A stretch of DNA of 64,000 nucleotides from Bog-105 sp965277435 (GTDB lineage: Bacteria > Acidobacteriota > Terriglobia > Bryobacterales > Bryobacteraceae), in the NCBI GenBank assembly GCA_965277435.1, contig OZ255821.1, positions 3,968,001 through 4,032,000 of the forward strand, written 5' to 3'. The position numbers and the translations under genes are program-made. Positions 35,206 through 43,792 of the stretch are shown piece by piece; the first letter of the stretch is position 1; each line of letters begins with the position of its first letter. The notes under the pieces were generated by a model. That model worked only from the letters and a program-made list of their open reading frames with translations. It ran no database searches and was not told where the DNA came from.

Positions 35206-36471
35206 ATGAGCATGGATGTTCCCCGCGGTAAAGAGGTAGCGCGCAAGCGCCTGATCCGGCGTATCGGGCTGATCGTTGTTGCGGTTTTGGCTATTGGCGG
35301 CGCCACCATTGCGCTGGGGCGTCTGAAGCCGGCGGCGCCGTCGGTCGACATGAGTGGATTGTGGCCCGGGACCGTTCGGCGCGGACCCATGGAGCGGCAG
35401 GTGCGAGGTTTAGGCGCGTTGAAACCGGAAGAGATTCATTGGATTGCTGCCGCCCAGGAGAGCCGCGTGATGCAAATTGTGCGCCGGGCCGGCATCGATC
35501 GCGTAAAGGCGAACGACGTGATTCTGGTCTTGAATGATCCGGATCTCGAATTAGAAGCCGAGAAGGCGGAATGGCAACTGAAGCAGGAAGAAGCCAATCT
35601 GGCGAATTTGAAGGTCACACTGGAAAGCGATAAGCTCGACCAGCGCGCCAATTTGGCATCGCTCGAATCGCAGTATACGCAGGCGAAGTTGACGGGCGAC
35701 CGGGACCTGGAATTGACGCGCTTGAATCTGTTAAGCGATCTGTCGTCGAAGCTGTCAGTCGACCAGGCGAACCAGTTTCAGAACCGCGTGGCGTTGCAAA
35801 AGGAGCGTTTGAAGATCGCCGACGAATCGATCAAAGCAAAAATCGACGCTCAAGAGGTTGTGGTCGAGAGCGCCAAGGCCGCGTACGATTTGAAGCGGAA
35901 GCAAGTGGATCAGTTGACGATCCGCTCGGGCATCGATGGCGTGCTGCAGGAAGTGGATGTGGAAGTCGGGCAGCGAGTCGCCGCTGGCACGATTCTGGCA
36001 AAGGTGGCGGACCCGACAAAGCTGAAAGCAGTGCTGCAGATTGCGGAAACGCAGATGAAGGATGTGCGGGTTGGCCTGGATGCGACGGTTGATACGCGCA
36101 ACGGCATCATTCCGGGACGCGTGATTCGTATTGATCCGGCAGCGCTTAACGGGACAGTGGGCGTGGATGTGGCCTTGTTAGGCCCGTTACCGCAAGGCGC
36201 GCGCGCTGAGCTGAGCGTGGATGGCACGGTCGAAATCGAAAGGCTACCCAATGTAGTGTACGTAGATCGCCCGGTATCCGGAGAACCGGACACGACCATT
36301 GGTCTGTTTAAGATCGATCCGGACGGCAAAGGCGCATCGAGGGTGAACGTGAAGCTGGGCCGTGCGTCTGTCAATACGATCGAGGTAAAAGAAGGGCTCA
36401 AAGTGGGCGATAGAGTGATTCTGTCTGACATGTCACAGCAGGATCAATATCAGCGAATTCGGCTGAACTGA
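35206..36471 (+). CDS. HlyD/MacA-type periplasmic adaptor protein
   Basis: A 421-residue membrane-fusion protein that would link an inner-membrane ABC exporter to an outer-membrane channel. One N-terminal membrane segment lies at about 20-42 (IGLIVVAVLAIGGATIALG). A lipoyl-like half is followed by a long coiled-coil hairpin at about 105-230 (many A, E, K, L and Q residues), the second lipoyl half (IRSGIDGVLQEVDVEVGQRV, about 241-260) and beta-barrel and proximal domains. The gene is first in an operon with two ABC ATPases, a small membrane protein, a sigma-54 regulator and a histidine kinase. Confidence 0.9.
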   Translation: MSMDVPRGKEVARKRLIRRIGLIVVAVLAIGGATIALGRLKPAAPSVDMSGLWPGTVRRGPMERQVRGLGALKPEEIHWIAAAQESRVMQIVRRAGIDRVKANDVILVLNDPDLELEAEKAEWQLKQEEANLANLKVTLESDKLDQRANLASLESQYTQAKLTGDRDLELTRLNLLSDLSSKLSVDQANQFQNRVALQKERLKIADESIKAKIDAQEVVVESAKAAYDLKRKQVDQLTIRSGIDGVLQEVDVEVGQRVAAGTILAKVADPTKLKAVLQIAETQMKDVRVGLDATVDTRNGIIPGRVIRIDPAALNGTVGVDVALLGPLPQGARAELSVDGTVEIERLPNVVYVDRPVSGEPDTTIGLFKIDPDGKGASRVNVKLGRASVNTIEVKEGLKVGDRVILSDMSQQDQYQRIRLN

Positions 36472-36520
36472 GCAGTGCGAGCAGACGTATAGGTATTAGT
36501 TCAAGAGGGAGCAAAGCACA

Positions 36521-37222
36521 ATGACAGCATCCGATCCATTGATTCACTTAGAGGGCGTGACGAAGGTGTTCGTGACGGACGAAGTGGAGACCCACGCGCT
36601 AGCCGGCATCCATATCGACATCAAGCGGGGAGAGTACGTTTCGATTTCCGGGCCATCGGGCTGCGGAAAATCGACGCTGCTGGCGATTCTGGGATTGCTC
36701 GACTCGCCGAGTTCGGGCACCTATATCCTGAACAGCAAACCGGTACAAAGCTTAAAGCTGTCGGAGCGGGCGCGCATCCGGAACCGGGAGATCGGCTTCA
36801 TCTTTCAGGCGTTCAATCTAATCGGCGATTTGAACGTGTATGAAAACGTGGAGTTGCCGTTGACGTACCGAGGCATGCCGTCGAGTGAGCGGAAGAAGAA
36901 AGTGCATGAGGCGTTGGAGCGGGTGGGGATGTCGCACCGCATTAAGCACTATCCATCGCAGCTTTCGGGCGGTCAGCAGCAGAGAGTGGCGGTGGCGCGG
37001 GCGCTGGCAGGCGATCCGTCGATCCTGCTGGCTGATGAGCCGACAGGAAATTTAGACTCACAAAATGGTGAACAGGTGATGGATCTTTTGCGCGAACTGC
37101 ATCGCGGCGGCGCGACGATTTGCATGGTCACGCACGATCCGCGCTATGCACGTTATGCCGACCGTTCCATTCATCTGTTCGACGGAAGGGTAGTAGAAGA
37201 AAATATGGAGGTTCCCGTCTGA
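36521..37222 (+). CDS. ABC transporter ATP-binding protein (MacB/LolD-like)
   Basis: A 233-residue ATPase with Walker A GPSGCGKST (about 45-53), Q-loop FIFQAFNLIGDLN, signature LSGGQQQRVAVARAL (about 146-160) and Walker B ILLADEPTGNLDS. These, together with the YENVELPL segment, are typical of the MacB/LolD/FtsE group, which powers FtsX-like permeases. Its stop overlaps the next small gene (TGATG). No permease gene follows, which is unusual because MacB-type ATPases act on a membrane partner encoded beside or fused to them. Confidence 0.95.
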   Translation: MTASDPLIHLEGVTKVFVTDEVETHALAGIHIDIKRGEYVSISGPSGCGKSTLLAILGLLDSPSSGTYILNSKPVQSLKLSERARIRNREIGFIFQAFNLIGDLNVYENVELPLTYRGMPSSERKKKVHEALERVGMSHRIKHYPSQLSGGQQQRVAVARALAGDPSILLADEPTGNLDSQNGEQVMDLLRELHRGGATICMVTHDPRYARYADRSIHLFDGRVVEENMEVPV

Positions 37223-37407
37223 TGCGAAGAAACGTTGATTTGGTGGCAATTGCCCTGGTGTTGCTGATGATCGCCATTGCCTCTGAAGTGCGCCGGGCAA
37301 ATGCATGGGTGGACACGCGCGCTCTGCTGGTGGAATTTACCACGCAACACGCCGCGCCATTTACCTCTGCTTTTGACTTGCCCACGCTTTGCGTGACCAG
37401 AGACTAG
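37222..37407 (+). CDS. Small single-span membrane protein in the exporter operon
   Basis: A 61-residue product starting MRRNVDLVAIALVLLMIAIA, with one strong membrane helix at residues 6-22 and a polar remainder. The ATG overlaps the stop of the upstream ABC ATPase, which argues for real translation. No family is recognised. It stands where the exporter permease would be expected but is far too short to be one. It could be an accessory subunit or the leftover of a deleted permease. Confidence 0.55.
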   Translation: MRRNVDLVAIALVLLMIAIASEVRRANAWVDTRALLVEFTTQHAAPFTSAFDLPTLCVTRD

Positions 37408-37462
37408 GTGCCGACCGGATCGTTTCGTAGGCTAGAAGTAGGCTGCGAAGATCTGACCCGTG

Positions 37463-38128
37463 ATGATAACCCTACGTAATGTCGAAAAGTTTTTTGAACA
37501 TGGTCCCAGCAAGACGTATGTGCTGCGGCGCATCACAGTTGACATAAAGGAAGGCGAGTTTATATCGATCATGGGGCCTTCCGGAGCGGGGAAGTCGACC
37601 CTGCTTCACTTGCTCGGTATGCACGACACAGCCTGGACGGGGGAATACCAGTTTTTCGATCACGCGATTCACCGGCTTAGCAAGAAAGACCGGTCGGAGA
37701 TCTATAAGAAGTACATCGGATTTGTTTTCCAGAGCTATCATCTGCTCGATTCGTTGACGGTCTACGAGAATCTGGACATTCCGCTTTCGTACCGCAATAT
37801 CAAGAAGTCGGAACGGCAGAGTATTGTGTGCGATGCCCTCGATCGTTTCAATATGGTGGGCAAAAAGGATCTTTATCCGAATCAGTTATCCGGCGGCCAA
37901 CAGCAACTGGTGGCGATCGCGCGCTCGATGATCGCGAACCCGAAGATAATCCTCGCCGATGAGCCAACCGGCAACCTGCATTCGAGCCAGGGCAAGGAAA
38001 TCATGGAGCTCTTCAAGCGGCTCAACGAGCAGGGAACGACCATCGTACAAGTAACCCACAACGAGAAGAACGCCGAATACGGGAACAGGATCATTTACAT
38101 CGAAGATGGTTGGATCACCCAGAATTAA
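37463..38128 (+). CDS. Second ABC transporter ATP-binding protein (MacB/LolD-like)
   Basis: A 221-residue ATPase with Walker A GPSGAGKST (about 40-48), Q-loop FVFQSYHLLDSL, signature LSGGQQQLVAIARSM and Walker B IILADEPTGNL. It is related to the other ATPase of the operon but clearly diverged. In the signature the usual arginine after QQQ is leucine (QQQLVAIA). A GTG one codon upstream (37460) could also be the start. The two ATPases might work as a heterodimer. The response-regulator gene starts 10 bp after its stop. Confidence 0.95.
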   Translation: MITLRNVEKFFEHGPSKTYVLRRITVDIKEGEFISIMGPSGAGKSTLLHLLGMHDTAWTGEYQFFDHAIHRLSKKDRSEIYKKYIGFVFQSYHLLDSLTVYENLDIPLSYRNIKKSERQSIVCDALDRFNMVGKKDLYPNQLSGGQQQLVAIARSMIANPKIILADEPTGNLHSSQGKEIMELFKRLNEQGTTIVQVTHNEKNAEYGNRIIYIEDGWITQN

Positions 38129-38138
38129 TCCATCGCAT

Positions 38139-39485
38139 ATGCGGATTCTGATCGCCGACGATCAGCCCGATGTGCTGGAAGCGCTGCGGCTGCTGCTGAA
38201 GCGTGAAGGGTACAAAATCGAATCGGCCGAGTCACCTCAGCAGGCGTTCCAAAGTATCGAGAACAAGGATTACGATCTCGCGATTCTCGATCTGAACTAT
38301 ACGCGCGATACCACGTCGGGCCAGGAGGGCCTCGATCTGCTGGCGAAGATCCAGGGCGTGGATGCGATGCTGCCGGTAATTGTGATGACGGCCTGGGGGA
38401 GTGTCGACCTGGCAGTCGAAGCCATGCGGCGCGGGGCGCGGGACTTCGTGCAGAAGCCATGGGAAAACGAGCGTCTGGCCTCGATTGTGCGCACGCAGCT
38501 CGAGCTGAGCGAGGCAATTCGTCGCGGGCAACGGCTAGAGGCCGAGAATCAGTTGCTGCGCGGGGATAACCTGCCCACGATGATTGCGGAAGCGCCCTCG
38601 ATGCGGCCGGTGCTGGACCTGATCTCGCGGGTAGGGCCGTCGGATGCCAACGTTTTGATCACGGGTGAACCGGGGACCGGCAAAGAAATTGTCGCCAGAA
38701 CGTTACATGGTATTTCCATTCGCGCTAATAAACCGATGGTGACGGTGAACGCAGGCGGTCTGTCGGAAGGCGTTTTCGAAAGCGAGCTGTTCGGGCACGT
38801 GAAGGGGGCATTCACCGACGCCAAGATGGACCGGGTAGGGCGGTTCGAACTGGCGGATACAGGAACGCTGCTGTTAGATGAAATCGCGAACGTGCCGATG
38901 AATCTGCAAGCGAAGTTACTGCGCGTTCTGGAGATCGGCGAGATGGAGCGCGTGGGCTCTTCAAAGACCAAGCGAGTAGACGTCCGGGTGATTTCGGCGA
39001 CGAACGCGAACCTGCCGGATGAAGTACAAAATGGGCGGTTTCGGCAGGATCTGCTGTTCCGGTTAAACACCATCGAGATCCATATTCCCGCGCTGCGCGA
39101 GCGGCGTGAAGACATTCCGAGCCTGGCCAACTATTTCCTGGGCGTGCATGCCCGTCGCTATCGCAAGAATATTACCGGTTTTGATCCGAACGCGGCGCAA
39201 GCGATGCAGGAACATGTGTGGCAGGGCAATGTGCGAGAGCTGAACCACGTGGTGGAACGCGCGGTGCTGATGGCGCAAGGGCATTGCGTGAAAGCGAGCG
39301 ATCTCGCGCTACGTAGCGGGCCGGTAGCATTGCCTCGCTTAGAGGACATGAGCCTGGAAGAAGTAGAAGAGTTTCTGATCAAGAAAGCGCTCGCTCGTTA
39401 TGGCGGGAACGTGAGTCATGCGGCGAGTGCTTTGGGGCTGAGTCGAAGTGCACTCTATCGGCGGTTACAGCGCTTCGGACTCTGA
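38139..39485 (+). CDS. NtrC-family sigma-54-dependent response regulator
   Basis: A 448-residue regulator. A receiver domain occupies about 1-120 (ADDQPDVLEAL acidic pair, phospho-acceptor in AILDLNYT, TAWGS, lysine in VQKPW). The AAA+ domain spans about 150-385: Walker A GEPGTGKE, Walker B TLLLDEI, and the sigma-54 contact loop as GAFTDA in place of GAFTGA. A Fis-type helix-turn-helix ends the protein (NVSHAASALGLSRSALYRRL). It should activate sigma-54 promoters when phosphorylated by the kinase encoded next. The ATG at 38139 is preferred over a frame extension into the ATPase gene. Confidence 0.95.
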   Translation: MRILIADDQPDVLEALRLLLKREGYKIESAESPQQAFQSIENKDYDLAILDLNYTRDTTSGQEGLDLLAKIQGVDAMLPVIVMTAWGSVDLAVEAMRRGARDFVQKPWENERLASIVRTQLELSEAIRRGQRLEAENQLLRGDNLPTMIAEAPSMRPVLDLISRVGPSDANVLITGEPGTGKEIVARTLHGISIRANKPMVTVNAGGLSEGVFESELFGHVKGAFTDAKMDRVGRFELADTGTLLLDEIANVPMNLQAKLLRVLEIGEMERVGSSKTKRVDVRVISATNANLPDEVQNGRFRQDLLFRLNTIEIHIPALRERREDIPSLANYFLGVHARRYRKNITGFDPNAAQAMQEHVWQGNVRELNHVVERAVLMAQGHCVKASDLALRSGPVALPRLEDMSLEEVEEFLIKKALARYGGNVSHAASALGLSRSALYRRLQRFGL

Positions 39486-39507
39486 AGGTTACAAAGCGGC
39501 CTCAAGC

Positions 39508-40839
39508 ATGAAGGTTGCTGGTTTCGAAGTCAAAATCGGACATGATGCCCGCGTGTTTCTGCTCGCTATGCTGGCGGGCTTGCCGGGCGTTGCCGCGACG
39601 GCCATATTGCTGGCTACCAACGGTTTCTCGGGGCGAGCCCAGTGGACACTCGACTTGCTGGTCGTCCTGTTCTGGGTCACCTTCTGTGTAGCGGCCCGCG
39701 GACGGGTGACCGGACCGCTGCGCACCTTAGCCAATCTGCTCGAAGCCATGCGTGAAGGGGATTACTCGATCCGGGCGCGGGTGGAAGATCCGAGTGAGCC
39801 GCTCGGCGAGGTGATGCAGCAGGTAAACGCCATGGCGGCCACGCTCCGCGACCAGCGACTCGGTGCGGTAGAGGCGACGGCGCTACTGCGGAAGGTGATG
39901 GAAGAGATTGAGATCGCCGCCTTTGCTTTCGATCCACAGCAATCACTTCGTTTGGTGAACCGGGCAGGTGAGCGATTGCTGGGCCAACCAGCGGAGCGAT
40001 TACTCGCGAAGAATGCCAGTTCGCTCGGTTTAGCGGAATACCTGGTGGGGGAAACTGAACAAACGATTCAACGCTCATTTCCGGGCGGCAATGGACGTTG
40101 GGGAGTGCGGCGCAGCCAGTTCCGCGAAGGAGGCGTGCCACATCAACTGCTGGTGATGACCGACCTGACGCGGCCCCTGCGCGAAGAGGAACTGCAAGCG
40201 TGGCAGCGGCTGGTGCGGGTGCTGGGGCACGAATTGAACAATTCGCTCACACCGATCAAGTCGATTGCGCAGAGTCTCGAACACATGGTGAAAGCGGATC
40301 CGAAGCCAGACGACTGGGCGGACGATATGGCGCGTGGCTTGAATGTGATTGCGACGCGCTCGGAATCGCTGAGCCGGTTCATGAGCGCCTACGCGAGGCT
40401 GGCGAAGTTACCGCCTCCCAAGTTCGGCGCAATCGATGTGAACGCATTGGTGCGACGAGTCATCAGTCTCGAGACGAGAATGTCCGTGTCTTTCGAAGAA
40501 AGTCCGCCCCTGGTAATTCAAGGTGATTCGGATCAACTGGAACAGGTCTTGATTAACTTGTTGCGGAATGCAGTCGATGCGGCCCAGGAGACTAGCGGCA
40601 AAGTGTTTGTAAGACAGCAACGGACGTACAACGGAGTGGAAATTACGATTCGCGATGAGGGACCGGGGTTAGCGAATACGACCAACTTGTTCGTGCCGTT
40701 TTTTACTACCAAGCGCGGTGGTTCGGGAATCGGGTTGGTTTTGAGCAGACAGATCGCCGAGGCGCATAATGGAACGCTAACGTTGCAGAATGCGCCGGAC
40801 GGCCCGGGCTGCGTGGCGACGCTGGCGATTCCTATTTAG
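39508..40839 (+). CDS. NtrY-like sensor histidine kinase
   Basis: A 443-residue membrane kinase. Two hydrophobic segments lie at about 14-35 and 43-60, with a very short periplasmic loop between. A HAMP-like linker (GPLRTLANLLEAMREGDYS) and a PAS-like domain (about 130-215) follow. The phospho-acceptor helix contains LGHELNNSLTPIKSIAQSL (about 244-262). The ATPase domain has the N box LINLLRNAVDAA, DEGPGLA and GGSGIGLVLSRQIAE. The HELNNxLTPI type is that of NtrY/AtoS-like kinases. The ATG at 39508 is preferred; the frame is open to 39448, overlapping the regulator gene. Confidence 0.93.
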   Translation: MKVAGFEVKIGHDARVFLLAMLAGLPGVAATAILLATNGFSGRAQWTLDLLVVLFWVTFCVAARGRVTGPLRTLANLLEAMREGDYSIRARVEDPSEPLGEVMQQVNAMAATLRDQRLGAVEATALLRKVMEEIEIAAFAFDPQQSLRLVNRAGERLLGQPAERLLAKNASSLGLAEYLVGETEQTIQRSFPGGNGRWGVRRSQFREGGVPHQLLVMTDLTRPLREEELQAWQRLVRVLGHELNNSLTPIKSIAQSLEHMVKADPKPDDWADDMARGLNVIATRSESLSRFMSAYARLAKLPPPKFGAIDVNALVRRVISLETRMSVSFEESPPLVIQGDSDQLEQVLINLLRNAVDAAQETSGKVFVRQQRTYNGVEITIRDEGPGLANTTNLFVPFFTTKRGGSGIGLVLSRQIAEAHNGTLTLQNAPDGPGCVATLAIPI

Positions 40840-40889
40840 GCAGAGATAATGCCGCATCAGAAAGATCGTAAACTGAATGTAGGACCCTG

Positions 40890-41218
40890 ATGATTGAGAC
40901 GCCTAACAGTCAATATGTTGAACTCCGAAACGGAGGCTACTACATTTCGGGTTCGGGAGTGTCTCTCGCCAGCGTAATTGAAGCTTTCCGGCAGGGTACT
41001 TCACCGGAAACATACTGCAGGACTTCCCTAAAATTGGTTCGCTTGCGAAGGTATATGGGGCCATTACGTTCATCCTCGAACAGCCAGCGATCATTGAATC
41101 CTACTTGGTGGAGCAAGATAGGCTTTGGGACGAGCTTGAGAGGAGACATCCGCTTTCGCCAGAAATGGTGGCCCGTTTTGAGGAAGGACGTAAGCTGTTA
41201 AAGCGTCAGCCGGCTTGA
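40890..41218 (+). pseudogene. DUF433 antitoxin, frameshifted
   Basis: The frame from the ATG at 40890 reads a DUF433 start: YVELRNGGYYISGSGVSLAS, then VIEAFRQGTSPE. At about 41011 the coding moves to another frame, which continues ILQDFPKIGSLAKVYGAITF and then ILEQPAIIESYL, LDELERRHPLSPEM-like text and a stop at 41216-41218. Relatives read SPETILQDFP, so one base is missing after GAAAC. Repaired, the protein would have about 109 residues, the normal length. The end overlaps the start of the toxin remnant by four bases (TTGA), as in intact pairs. Confidence 0.82.
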
Positions 41219-41565
41219 GACTTCGCTTTCAGCCGGATGCTGACTTCAAGAACTAGGCAGTTATCGCGATTACACGGTCTTGGCCCATCATCGACGTTCG
41301 CTCCGCTCGGTGGATAGTGCCTGACGGGTTGCCAGATCCAGACATGCTAACGCTTGCCGCCGAGGACGGCCGCGTCCTTCTAACTCATGACGTGACTACC
41401 ATGCCAAGACGTTTTGCTTCCTTCATCGAAGAGGGCGATTCGCCGGGCATAATTCTGGTGCGACAGAGCCGTTCAGTAGGCTCCATTATGGAGGGAGTGT
41501 ATTTGGCTTGGTCTCAATGGACGACGGACGATCTACGAAATTCAATGCGATGGCTGCCACGGTAA
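41215..41565 (+). pseudogene. DUF5615 (PIN-like) toxin with premature stop
   Basis: From a TTG at 41215 the frame reads LRLRFQPDADFKN, a TAG stop at codon 14, then in the same frame AVIAITRSWPIIDVRSARW, LPDPDMLTLAAEDGRVLLTHD, TMPRRFASFIEEG and an end at 41565. This is a DUF5615 PIN-like toxin, normally encoded after DUF433. The aspartates in QPDADF and THDVTTMP are the expected acidic residues. A shortened product from the GTG at 41317 would lack the first of these. Together with the frameshifted antitoxin, this module is dead. Confidence 0.78.
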
Positions 41566-41574
41566 CACTTTACC

Positions 41575-42456
41575 TCAATGTGTGCAGCTGTGAAGCCCTG
41601 CCGCGCTTTCCTGGGAGCTGTCCGCGTGATAGGAACTACGTACCAGGGGGCCGGATTCGACGTGCGCGAAACCCATCTCAATTCCAGCCTGCTTGTAGTC
41701 TGCAAATTCGGTTGGCGGGATGTAGCGCAAAAGTGGAAGATGTTTTTGCGAGGGGCGTAAGTATTGTCCTAGAGTGAGAATATCGACGTGATGGTCGTGC
41801 AAATCCTGCATCACGGATAGCACTTCCGATTCGGTTTCCCCGAGGCCCAGCATCAGGCCGGACTTAGTCGGTATATGAGGCCGGAGTTGCTTGGCGTAGC
41901 GCAACATGTCGAGCGAGCGCTCATAACGAGCTCCCAACCGTACCTGGCGATACAGGCGCGGGACCGTCTCCGTGTTGTGATTGAGAACATCGGGATGAGC
42001 GTGCATCACGATGTCCATGGCGGCGTGAGATCCCTGAAAATCCGGAACCAGCACCTCGATTTTGCATCCCGGAATCTGGGATCGTATAGCCTCGATCGTG
42101 AGCGCAAAAAGTTCTGCGCCGCCGTCCTTGCGATCATCGCGGTTTACGCTGGTAATCACGGCGTAACGCAAGCCGAGGGTGGCGCACGCTTCGGCAACAC
42201 GGCGCGGCTCGTCGAAATCGATGGCTAGGGGCGCCCCTTTTTGAACGGCACAGAAACCACAGCGGCGGGTGCAGACATTCCCTAGAATCATGAAGGTGGC
42301 CGTACGGCGATTCCAGCATTCCCCGACGTTCGGGCAAGCCGCACTCTCGCACACGGTATGCAGATCCAGGCGCGAAACTAGATTCTTTAATTCGCGATAA
42401 TTCTCGCCAACCGGGGCGGGAGCACGTAACCAGTTCGGGCGCTCCGGCTGTTGCAT
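41575..42456 (-). CDS. lipA: Lipoyl synthase
   Basis: LipA is a radical SAM enzyme that inserts two sulfurs into protein-bound octanoyl groups. The 293 residues show both iron-sulfur sites: the auxiliary cluster cysteines in CESAACPNVGECW (about 36-48) and the SAM cluster CTRRCGFC (about 63-70), and the conserved RSSYHAD near the C-terminus, whose serine binds the auxiliary cluster. The ATG at 42456 (MQQPERPNWLRAP) is chosen; a TTG lies five codons upstream. The C-terminal tail is about 10 residues longer than usual. lipB is not adjacent. Confidence 0.97.
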   Translation of the reverse strand: MQQPERPNWLRAPAPVGENYRELKNLVSRLDLHTVCESAACPNVGECWNRRTATFMILGNVCTRRCGFCAVQKGAPLAIDFDEPRRVAEACATLGLRYAVITSVNRDDRKDGGAELFALTIEAIRSQIPGCKIEVLVPDFQGSHAAMDIVMHAHPDVLNHNTETVPRLYRQVRLGARYERSLDMLRYAKQLRPHIPTKSGLMLGLGETESEVLSVMQDLHDHHVDILTLGQYLRPSQKHLPLLRYIPPTEFADYKQAGIEMGFAHVESGPLVRSSYHADSSQESAAGLHSCTH

Positions 42457-42496
42457 TATATTGACCAACACTAATTTCAGTGTAGCGACGTTCGCT

Positions 42497-42820
42497 TCAG
42501 ATCCAGTTGCCTGGAGGTGCGATTTCGATCCAATTGCCTTTCACCTGTTCGGCATGAAGAGTGATGCGTCGGATGTACTTGTGGATCAAGGCTTCGCACG
42601 AGGCGGCCTTGATTTCCTGGCCGTCGTGGCTAGCGAGCAATTCGGGATTTAGAACTTGGCTTTGCAGGCACTCGGTGAGTTGATCCGCAACGGGCTCTGC
42701 ATCGGCAGCGTCCGGGTCGGCTTCGTAGTCGGGTTCGACGACCACACGGCCGATTTGCGAGGAGGTCGGTGTGACTCGTGCGAGAGCGTCTTCGAGGAAT
42801 GATTCGAGATCGGGATGCAT
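42497..42820 (-). CDS. Hypothetical protein between recR and lipA
   Basis: A 107-residue acidic protein (MHPDLESFLEDALARV...). It has no cysteine cluster, signal peptide or membrane segment. The last third (EALIHKYIRRITLHAEQVKG, then NWIEI) resembles the C-terminal ends of serine recombinases (ALVxxxVxRITLHxDxIEI), which may be chance. It lies 21 bp after recR on the same strand, so it may be part of the dnaX-ybaB-recR operon. I do not recognise the family. Confidence 0.5.
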   Translation of the reverse strand: MHPDLESFLEDALARVTPTSSQIGRVVVEPDYEADPDAADAEPVADQLTECLQSQVLNPELLASHDGQEIKAASCEALIHKYIRRITLHAEQVKGNWIEIAPPGNWI

Positions 42821-42841
42821 GGTTGAGGCGGGTTTCGAAAA

Positions 42842-43441
42842 TTACATGTCGCGGCGGTTTTCGAGAGAGCGCGACATCGTGACTTCATCGGCAAACTCGA
42901 GATCGCTGCCTACCGGAATGCCCATGGCGATGCGGGTCACGCGAGGGCCAAGCGGCTTTAACAAGCGAGACAGATAGACGGCCGTGGCTTCGCCTTCGAT
43001 GGTTGGATTCGTGGCGAGGATAATTTCCTCGATCTCACCGGTATGCAGGCGATCAACCAAATTCTTAATGCGAAGTTGTTCGGGCCCGATACCGCGCAGA
43101 GGCGATAGTGCGCCATGCAAAACGTGATAGAGGCCGCGGAAGGTATGCGTGGTTTCGATCGGCAAAATATTGTGCGGTTCTTCGACAACGCAGATCTGAG
43201 CGTGTTCGCGGCGCGGATCGCGACAGAAAAGGCACAGGTCCCCATCGCTGATGTTGTTGCAGGTTGTGCATATCCCGAGTTTGTCCTTCACGTCGAGAAC
43301 GGCTTGGGCCAGGTTAACGGCGTCTTCGCGCGGGCTGCGGAGCAAGTGAAAGGCTATACGCTGGGCGGACTTCTGGCCGATACCCGGGAGGCGTTTGCAC
43401 TCCTGGATGAGCCGCGCCAGAGGCTCTGCAAATTCTGCCAT
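42842..43441 (-). CDS. recR: Recombination mediator RecR
   Basis: RecR with RecO and RecF helps load RecA on single-stranded gaps. The 199 residues have the helix-hairpin-helix start (LIQECKRLPGIGQKSAQRIA, about 9-28), the four-cysteine zinc site CTTCNNISDGDLCLFC (about 57-72) and a Toprim domain (ICVVEEPHNI, ILATNPTIEGEATAVYL). Length is standard. It follows ybaB by 9 bp. The order dnaX-ybaB-recR is conserved in very many bacteria. Confidence 0.97.
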   Translation of the reverse strand: MAEFAEPLARLIQECKRLPGIGQKSAQRIAFHLLRSPREDAVNLAQAVLDVKDKLGICTTCNNISDGDLCLFCRDPRREHAQICVVEEPHNILPIETTHTFRGLYHVLHGALSPLRGIGPEQLRIKNLVDRLHTGEIEEIILATNPTIEGEATAVYLSRLLKPLGPRVTRIAMGIPVGSDLEFADEVTMSRSLENRRDM

Positions 43442-43450
43442 CTAGCGGGC

Positions 43451-43759
43451 CTAGAACAAGCCCGGAGGAAGGCCCAGTCCACCTAGCATGCCGCCCATCT
43501 TGCTTTGCGATTCGTCGTCCACTTTGCGGGCGGCATCGTTGAAGGCGGCGAGCACCATGTCCTGGAGCATTTCGACATCACCCGCGACTTCGGGATCAAT
43601 CTTGACGCCGAGAACATTCTTCTGGCCATCCATTTTCACACTGACCATGCCGCCGCCGGCGGAACCTTCCACCCGTATGGCAGCAATCTGCTCCTGCATT
43701 TTCTCCTGCATCTGTTGCGCTTGCTTCATCATGGCCTGCATGTTGCCGGGCATCTTCAT
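43451..43759 (-). CDS. ybaB: YbaB/EbfC family nucleoid-associated protein
   Basis: A 102-residue dimeric DNA-binding protein. The N-terminal helix is rich in Met and Gln (NMQAMMKQAQQMQEKMQEQ), followed by the beta strands GSAGGGMVSVKMDGQKNVLG that are conserved in the family, and a C-terminal helix. It lies between dnaX (33 bp upstream) and recR (9 bp downstream), its usual place. It probably binds the chromosome as a tweezer-like dimer. Confidence 0.95.
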   Translation of the reverse strand: MKMPGNMQAMMKQAQQMQEKMQEQIAAIRVEGSAGGGMVSVKMDGQKNVLGVKIDPEVAGDVEMLQDMVLAAFNDAARKVDDESQSKMGGMLGGLGLPPGLF

Positions 43760-43792
43760 AAATAGCGTTTCCTTATCGAGTAGAGCGCGTGT

